Assembly: GCA_017437925.1 (NCBI GenBank)
Contig: JAFRWQ010000251.1
Span: forward strand, 1 to 16,802
Direction of reading: 5' to 3'
Origin: Bacillota bacterium
GTDB lineage: Bacteria > Bacillota_A > Clostridia > Peptostreptococcales > Anaerovoracaceae
Length of the DNA: 16,802 bases
The notes below the pieces were generated by a model. That model ran no database searches, was not told the DNA's origin, and saw only the letters and a program-made list of their open reading frames with translations. This document shows, piece after piece, positions 13,150-16,802 of this stretch; the first letter of the stretch is position 1, and every line of letters starts with the position of its first letter. The position numbers and the translations under genes were made by a program.

Positions 13150-14041
13150 TTACTTTTACGGCGCAGAAGCGGAACAGTTCTCCTTCTACCGCATCCCTAA
13201 AGTGCTGTTCACCGAGGATCGCTTCAAGGAAATTTCCGCAGAAGCCAAAGTACTGTACGGTCTGCTTCTTGACCGCATGAGCCTTTCAGCAAGGAATGGC
13301 TGGCAGGATGCAGAAGGCCGCGTGTATATCATCTTCACCATTGAGGATATTAGGGCCGCCATGAACTGCGCCAACCAGAAAGCCGGCAGGCTTCTGCATG
13401 AATTGGAAAGCAAAGCTCATCTCATAGAACGCAAGCGGCAGGGACTCGGCAAGCCCAATCTCATCTATGTCAAAAACTTCGTTCTCCCCTCAGAATCACA
13501 TTTCAAGAAGTGTGAAAATCACATTTCTGGAGATGTGATTTTCACAGATCAAGAATCATTAAAATCACACACTAATAATACTGAGAATAATAATACTGAT
13601 TTTAGTGATACTGATTCTTTTCTCTTCACTTCGTTCAGAAGGGATCATGAACGGGAACCGAAAAGAAGCGAAGCGGATCAGAGAGAGAAATACAGAAATC
13701 TCATTATGGATAACATCTCGTATGAAACGCTCCTGCTGGATTTTCCATATGATCGGGACACTCTTTCAGAGATCCTGGAGCTCATGGTCGATGTGGTCTG
13801 CACAACCAAAGCCACTGTCCGCATCTCCGGGGACGATAAGCCCGCCGAAGTGGTCAAGAGTCAGTTTCTGAAACTGGACAGCGAGCACATCCGCTTCGTC
13901 ATGGATGGGCTGAAGGAAAACACCACCCGTATCCGCAATATGCGCCAGTATCTCTTAGCAACCTTGTATAACGCCCCTTTGACAATCGGGAATTACTTCC
14001 GAAGCCTTGTCAATCACGACATGTCGAAGGGATTTATTTAA
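13142..14041 (+). CDS. Replication initiator protein A (RepA_N-type, DUF6017-like C-terminus)
   Basis: The 299-residue protein starts YDYFYGAEAEQFSFYRIPKVLF, the characteristic opening of RepA_N-family initiators of Gram-positive plasmids and Tn1549-like elements. Residues of about 1-110 form the winged-helix DNA-binding domain (ISAEAKVLYGLLLDRMSLS, FTIEDIRAAMNCANQKAGRLL, LIERKRQGLGKPNLIYVKNF). A low-complexity Asn/Thr/Ser/Asp linker follows, then a C-terminal domain (LLLDFPYDRDTLSEILELMVDVV and MRQYLLATLYNAP) like DUF6017. In this family the origin often lies inside the gene; here the linker coding DNA carries a dyad and iterons. ATG 13142 fits homologs. GTG 13130 is only one base from AAAGGAG (13122-13128), while ATG 13142 has a long 13-base gap, so the start is not certain. 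An element-borne rep suggests replication of the excised circle. Confidence 0.85.
   Translation: MYDYFYGAEAEQFSFYRIPKVLFTEDRFKEISAEAKVLYGLLLDRMSLSARNGWQDAEGRVYIIFTIEDIRAAMNCANQKAGRLLHELESKAHLIERKRQGLGKPNLIYVKNFVLPSESHFKKCENHISGDVIFTDQESLKSHTNNTENNNTDFSDTDSFLFTSFRRDHEREPKRSEADQREKYRNLIMDNISYETLLLDFPYDRDTLSEILELMVDVVCTTKATVRISGDDKPAEVVKSQFLKLDSEHIRFVMDGLKENTTRIRNMRQYLLATLYNAPLTIGNYFRSLVNHDMSKGFI
13494..13617. other. Candidate replication origin inside the initiator gene (dyad plus 15-bp iterons)
   Basis: TGTGAAAATCACAT (13511-13524) is perfectly inverted at 13533-13546 around eight bases. AATCACA recurs on the plus strand at three places from about 13495 to 13569, in addition to the inverted copy. 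Next come three tandem 15-bp repeats beginning at 13574, 13589 and 13604; the first two share AATAATACTGA and the third reads AGTGATACTGA. The segment is strongly AT-rich and encodes the protein linker. Origins within rep are known for RepA_N plasmids, so this is a good oriV candidate, not tested. Confidence 0.6.
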
Positions 14042-14067
14042 GCCGCAGGCATCAACCTGCGGCTTTT
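14041..14067 (+). terminator. Intrinsic terminator after the initiator gene
   Basis: GCCGCAGG (14042-14049) pairs with CCTGCGGC (14056-14063) around CATCAA, extended by an A-T pair, and is followed by TTTT. The T-run is short, so partial readthrough into the parB-like gene is likely. Confidence 0.7.
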
Positions 14068-14089
14068 GGCATTTCAGGAGGTGATGACC

Positions 14090-14968
14090 GTGCCAGAACA
14101 GGAAACACGGGAACAGGTACAGCAGATACCGCTGTCGGAGATTCGTCCGTTCAGGAACCATCCCTTCAAGGTGGTTGATGATGAGCTGATGCAGCAGACG
14201 ATAGACAGCATCATGCAGGTGGGTATCCTAAATCCCGCTATCATTCGTCCTATGCCGGACGGCGGCTATGAAATGGTATCAGGACACAGACGACTTCACG
14301 CCGCTGATCTTGCGGGCTTGAAATCCATCCCGGCAATCGTCCGCAACCTGACCGATGATGAGGCGGTAATTCTCATGGTAGACAGCAATTTGCAAAGAGA
14401 AACGATAACTCCCATGGAACGGGCGCAGGCTTACAAAATGAAGTTGGAAGCGCTGAAGCATCAGGGTAAACGTGTGGATTTGGAGGAAAAAACAACTTCT
14501 CGCCAAGTTGGCGAGAAGTTGTCATGGGCTGTCGCAAAAGTCGGCGCTGATGCTAACGAGAGTGAAAGACAAGTCCACCGTTATATCCGCCTTACCGAGC
14601 TTTTGCCGGAGGTGCAGGAAAAGGTGGACAGCAAGGAGATCGCGTTCAGTCCTGCGGTGGAGCTTTCGTACCTCACACATGATGAACAGAGAAAGTTCCT
14701 TGACGCCATGGACTATTCGCAGAACACCCCTTCCCTGTCCCAGGCGCAGCGGCTCAAGAAACTCAGCCGCGAGGGCAAGTGTACTCAGGAGGCCATGTAC
14801 ATCATCATGTCAGAGGAAAAGAAGGACGAGCTGGACCGGATCACGCTGAAAAGTGATATCCTCCGCAAGTATTTCCCCCGAAGCTACACACCGCTGCAAA
14901 TGCAGCAAACCATTATCAAACTGCTGGAACAGTGGCAGAAAAAAAGGCAGCGCCAGAACGAGCGCTGA
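14090..14968 (+). CDS. ParB-like partition/nuclease-domain protein
   Basis: The 292-residue protein has a ParB N-terminal domain: IPLSEIRPFRNHPFKVVDD, VGILNPAIIRPMPDGGYEMVSGHRRLHAADLAG (the GHRR CTP-binding motif), then NLQRE, and a helix-turn-helix region with ESERQVHRYIRLTELLPEV. The C-terminus is Lys/Arg/Gln-rich (KKRQRQNER), suited to DNA contact or dimerisation. In conjugative elements these proteins are usually encoded near rep and are thought to help stabilise the excised form; no ParA is seen in the window. GTG 14090 is preferred, with AGGAGG (14077-14082) seven bases upstream; ATG 14084 is too near that site. A 31-bp perfect palindrome lies in the middle of the gene. Its stop is 17 bases before the next start. 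Confidence 0.85.
   Translation: MPEQETREQVQQIPLSEIRPFRNHPFKVVDDELMQQTIDSIMQVGILNPAIIRPMPDGGYEMVSGHRRLHAADLAGLKSIPAIVRNLTDDEAVILMVDSNLQRETITPMERAQAYKMKLEALKHQGKRVDLEEKTTSRQVGEKLSWAVAKVGADANESERQVHRYIRLTELLPEVQEKVDSKEIAFSPAVELSYLTHDEQRKFLDAMDYSQNTPSLSQAQRLKKLSREGKCTQEAMYIIMSEEKKDELDRITLKSDILRKYFPRSYTPLQMQQTIIKLLEQWQKKRQRQNER
14492..14522. repeat. 31-bp palindrome inside the parB-like gene
   Basis: ACAACTTCTCGCCAA (14492-14506) is perfectly inverted at 14508-14522 around a single G. It encodes TSRQVGEKL, between the N-terminal domain and the DNA-binding helices. A parS-like binding site is one possibility; a conserved coding coincidence is the other. Confidence 0.7.
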
Positions 14969-14985
14969 GAAAGGCAGGTATCCTT

Positions 14986-15201
14986 ATGAACGTAACGATC
15001 AAGATCGACGGCGACATCCACATCCACTGCAACTGCTGCGGAGATTGCGACGTATTTGATGATTCCTTTGATGAAGACATCGAAATTCCGGATACGGAAG
15101 AAGACGAAAACTCTGAATTGTCTCCCGAGGAAGCTGAAGCAGTGATGAAAGCCGTGGCAGAACTCATCTTTCCGCTTCTGCGGGCAGAGAAAGACATTTG
15201 A
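14986..15201 (+). CDS. Small acidic protein of the conjugative element
   Basis: The 71-residue protein is of unknown function. It begins with a beta-prone segment, MNVTIKIDGDIHIHCNCCGDCD, with three His/Cys-rich turns (HIHCNCCGDC) that could bind a metal. A strongly acidic stretch (DDSFDEDIEIPDTEEDENSE) and an amphipathic helix (PEEAEAVMKAVAELIFPLL) follow. ATG 14986 is used, with AGGCAGGT just upstream; a longer frame from 14932 lies inside the parB-like gene. It is 17 bases after that gene and ten before the next, so it belongs to the same operon. The helix suggests protein contact. I know of small genes at this place in Tn1549-like elements but cannot assign a family. Confidence 0.6.
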   Translation: MNVTIKIDGDIHIHCNCCGDCDVFDDSFDEDIEIPDTEEDENSELSPEEAEAVMKAVAELIFPLLRAEKDI

Positions 15202-15211
15202 GGTACGGCCC

Positions 15212-15826
15212 GTGAAAGAGTATGACGTGACCATCACCGAAACGCTGAAGCTTACCGTATCCGTAGAAGCCTCATCCAAAGAAGAAGCCGAACAAATGGT
15301 AAGCGAACAGTGGAACGCAGGAGATCATGTGCTGGACGCGGATAATTTCGTCGACGTGCAATTCGAGAGCAATGAAGGCAAAGAGCTCACCGCAGAAAAG
15401 GTTCCGGACAACACCATTGAAGTCCTACTGGTAGAACCGGGACAGTATCCACGAGTGGAGAGGATCAGCCCAGATCTCGCCTCCATGCAGAAGGCTGTAG
15501 ACGGATATATCCAGGCAGTTTATCCCTATGACGATCCTGTGGCATTGATCTGCGGAGAAGAAGCCAAACTGGAGGGAAAAACTTTAAATCGCGCTCTGCG
15601 AGATGAAGACGGCGAAATTTACGACATTATCGCCGGAAAGTTCTTCATCTGCGGTCTGGGCGAAGAAGACTTTTCTTCTCTCCCCAAGGAATTGCAAAAG
15701 AAGTATGAGGACAAGTTCCGTCAGCCGGAAGTGTTTTTGAAGATGGGCAGCAGGATCATGTCCATCCCCACTGACCCTGCCAAAACCTCAACCAAAAGCA
15801 AGGCGGCACCGGCAGCAGAACGATGA
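15212..15826 (+). CDS. DpnD/PcfM-like domain fused to DUF3846
   Basis: The 204-residue protein has two parts. Residues 1-52 (KEYDVTITETLKLTVSVEAS, EQMVSEQWNAG, VLDADNFVDVQF) match the DpnD/PcfM family of small proteins found in conjugative plasmids and elements. Residues 66-175 (IEVLLVEPGQYPRVERI, MQKAVDGYIQAVYPYDDPVALIC, NRALRDEDGEIYDIIAGKFFICGLGEEDF) match DUF3846, common in mobile elements of Clostridia. Neither domain has a proven function. The C-terminal 25 residues are a Lys/Ser/Ala-rich tail. GTG 15212 has GAGGT (15200-15204) seven bases upstream, overlapping the previous stop, which suggests translational coupling. No signal peptide or membrane segment is seen. Confidence 0.75.
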   Translation: MKEYDVTITETLKLTVSVEASSKEEAEQMVSEQWNAGDHVLDADNFVDVQFESNEGKELTAEKVPDNTIEVLLVEPGQYPRVERISPDLASMQKAVDGYIQAVYPYDDPVALICGEEAKLEGKTLNRALRDEDGEIYDIIAGKFFICGLGEEDFSSLPKELQKKYEDKFRQPEVFLKMGSRIMSIPTDPAKTSTKSKAAPAAER

Positions 15827-15865
15827 TTCTGCCTGCTTTATTACGAGTGAAAGGAGGAATGCCCT

Positions 15866-16348
15866 ATGCAGGAAGAAGTGGAAGGCAGAGCAGTCACCTT
15901 AATTATTTCCGCGGTAAAGCTGACCGGCAGAGAGCTGAAAGCGGCAATAGGCAAATATCTTGCAAGCCGTAAGGCGCATAAGCAAGCCAAGTCGGAAATT
16001 AAGCCCAACGGCAGGCAGACGGTAAAGCAGCTCGTCGGACAGAATCAAGGCGTGGCCAACATCGAAGTCACGGAAAGCAATATCAAGGGCTTCGACCGCG
16101 TGGCGCGAAAGTATGGTGTGGACTACGCCATCAAGAAGGACAAGTCCGGCGAGATTCCCAAGTACCTCGTCTTTTTCAAGGCTCGTGACGCGGATGCGCT
16201 TACCGCGGCATTTACCGAATACAACGGCAAAAAAGCAAAGAACAAAGATAAGCCGTCCGTTATCAAGATGCTCAGAACGCTCCGCGCACCGGAGATCGCA
16301 AAGGACATTGCGAAGGTACGCAACAAGGACAAGGGGCTGGAGATATGA
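15866..16348 (+). CDS. PcfB family protein (DUF3801), conjugation accessory
   Basis: The 160-residue protein opens MQEEVEGRAVTLIISAVKLTGRELKAAIGKYL, the recognisable start of the PcfB/DUF3801 family, and continues with GVANIEVTESNIKGFDRVARKYGVDYAIKKD and KYLVFFKARDADALTAAFTEY. In the enterococcal pCF10 system PcfB is encoded next to the coupling protein PcfC and takes part in DNA substrate recruitment for transfer. That gene order is kept here: the VirD4/PcfC-like gene starts at 16345 and overlaps this stop as ATGA. AAGGAGG (15851-15857) lies eight bases before ATG 15866. The protein is rich in Lys and probably cytoplasmic. Confidence 0.85.
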   Translation: MQEEVEGRAVTLIISAVKLTGRELKAAIGKYLASRKAHKQAKSEIKPNGRQTVKQLVGQNQGVANIEVTESNIKGFDRVARKYGVDYAIKKDKSGEIPKYLVFFKARDADALTAAFTEYNGKKAKNKDKPSVIKMLRTLRAPEIAKDIAKVRNKDKGLEI

Positions 16349-16802
16349 GAAAGCCACTGAATATAAAGAAGATCGTGCTGCCCAATCTCCCGTATGCGTT
16401 CATTGCCCTCATAGCAACAAAGCTCGGGCAGGCATGGCGGCTGTCGGAGGGCGTGGACGTATCCGCAAAGCTTCTCAGTTTCCTCACACAAGGTCTCGGA
16501 GAAGCCTTTTCCTCGCCTCTGCCCAGCTTCAACCCAGCTGACATGCTTGCGGGTATTGTGATCGCGGGTATCATCCGGCTGGTCGTGTATGTCAAAGGGA
16601 AAAACGCAAAGAAATTTCGGAAGAATATGGAATACGGGTCAGCCCGATGGGGTACGGCAGAAGATATTGCCCCCTACGCCGATCCAAAGTTTGAGAATAA
16701 CGTCATTCTCACGCAGACGGAACGCCTGATGATGTCCAATCGCCCGAAAGACCCCAAGACTGCACGGAATAAAAACGTTATGATCATAGGCGGTTCGGGA
16801 AG
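16345..16802 (+). CDS. VirD4/TraG-type conjugal coupling protein, N-terminal part (runs off the window)
   Basis: The first 152 codons are present and open to the right edge. Two hydrophobic segments, LPYAFIALIATKL near residue 15 and MLAGIVIAGIIRLVVYV near residue 70, are the usual N-terminal membrane anchors. KFRKNMEYGSARWGTAEDIAPY is the signature leading into the ATPase domain of TcpA/PcfC/VirD4-like proteins, and the last residues visible, MIIGGSG, start the Walker A loop. This ATPase links the relaxase-DNA complex to the type IV secretion channel. Its start overlaps the PcfB stop by two bases (ATGA), so the two are coupled. It places the right part of the window in a conjugative, not merely mobilisable, element, although the rest of the transfer genes lie outside. 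Confidence 0.9.
   Translation, partial: MRKPLNIKKIVLPNLPYAFIALIATKLGQAWRLSEGVDVSAKLLSFLTQGLGEAFSSPLPSFNPADMLAGIVIAGIIRLVVYVKGKNAKKFRKNMEYGSARWGTAEDIAPYADPKFENNVILTQTERLMMSNRPKDPKTARNKNVMIIGGSG

Noticed and set aside
15815..15838. Hairpin GCAGAA/TTCTGC after the DUF3846 gene as a terminator
   Set aside because: The stem is six pairs, overlaps the stop codon and lacks a proper T-run; downstream genes are probably in the same transcript.

Overview
The window looks like the chromosome of a GC-rich Bacillota (Clostridia-type) bacterium with the left end of an integrated conjugative element. Clues to the host are the rplM-rpsI pair behind a sigma-A promoter (TTGACA-17-TACAAT), strong AGGAGG ribosome-binding sites, a DUF3842 protein, intrinsic U-run terminators, frequent ATA (Ile) and AGG (Arg) codons, and a Tn1549-like conjugation module. 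I cannot name the genus.

Region 1 (1-5009, + strand) is a peptide and amino-acid catabolic block. It holds the tail of a probable peptide-binding protein, a terminator, an M81/MlrC-type metallopeptidase, and two tandem, equal-length N-acyl-D-amino-acid deacylase genes. The second deacylase has one in-frame TGA. Region 2 (5046-6311, - strand) is a LarA-type nickel racemase with its own promoter. Region 3 (6474-8405, + strand) holds a small hotdog thioesterase, a DUF3842 protein and an L-asparaginase. Region 4 is a divergent pair: an M20 peptidase (-) and a DUF2334 deacetylase-like lipoprotein (+). Together these genes suggest a fermenter of peptides, modified or D-amino acids and 2-hydroxyacids.

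Region 5 (11362-12476) is the ribosomal protein unit rplM-rpsI with a structured leader. rplM carries an in-frame TAG exactly at Lys61, inside an otherwise intact and normally essential gene.

Region 6 (about 12415-16802) is accessory DNA. The last 45 bp of the rpsI segment is repeated, imperfectly, 281 bp downstream, which marks rpsI as the attachment site. After it come a Cys-rich protein, a RepA-type initiator whose gene contains a probable origin (dyad plus 15-bp iterons), a ParB-like protein with a 31-bp palindrome in its gene, a small acidic protein, a DpnD/PcfM-DUF3846 protein, PcfB, and the start of a VirD4-type coupling protein that runs off the window. No integrase, relaxase or cargo gene lies in the window.

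The points most worth a second look are the lone TAG in rplM, the lone TGA in the second deacylase, the rpsI-derived junction, and the iteron and palindrome structures inside repA and parB.
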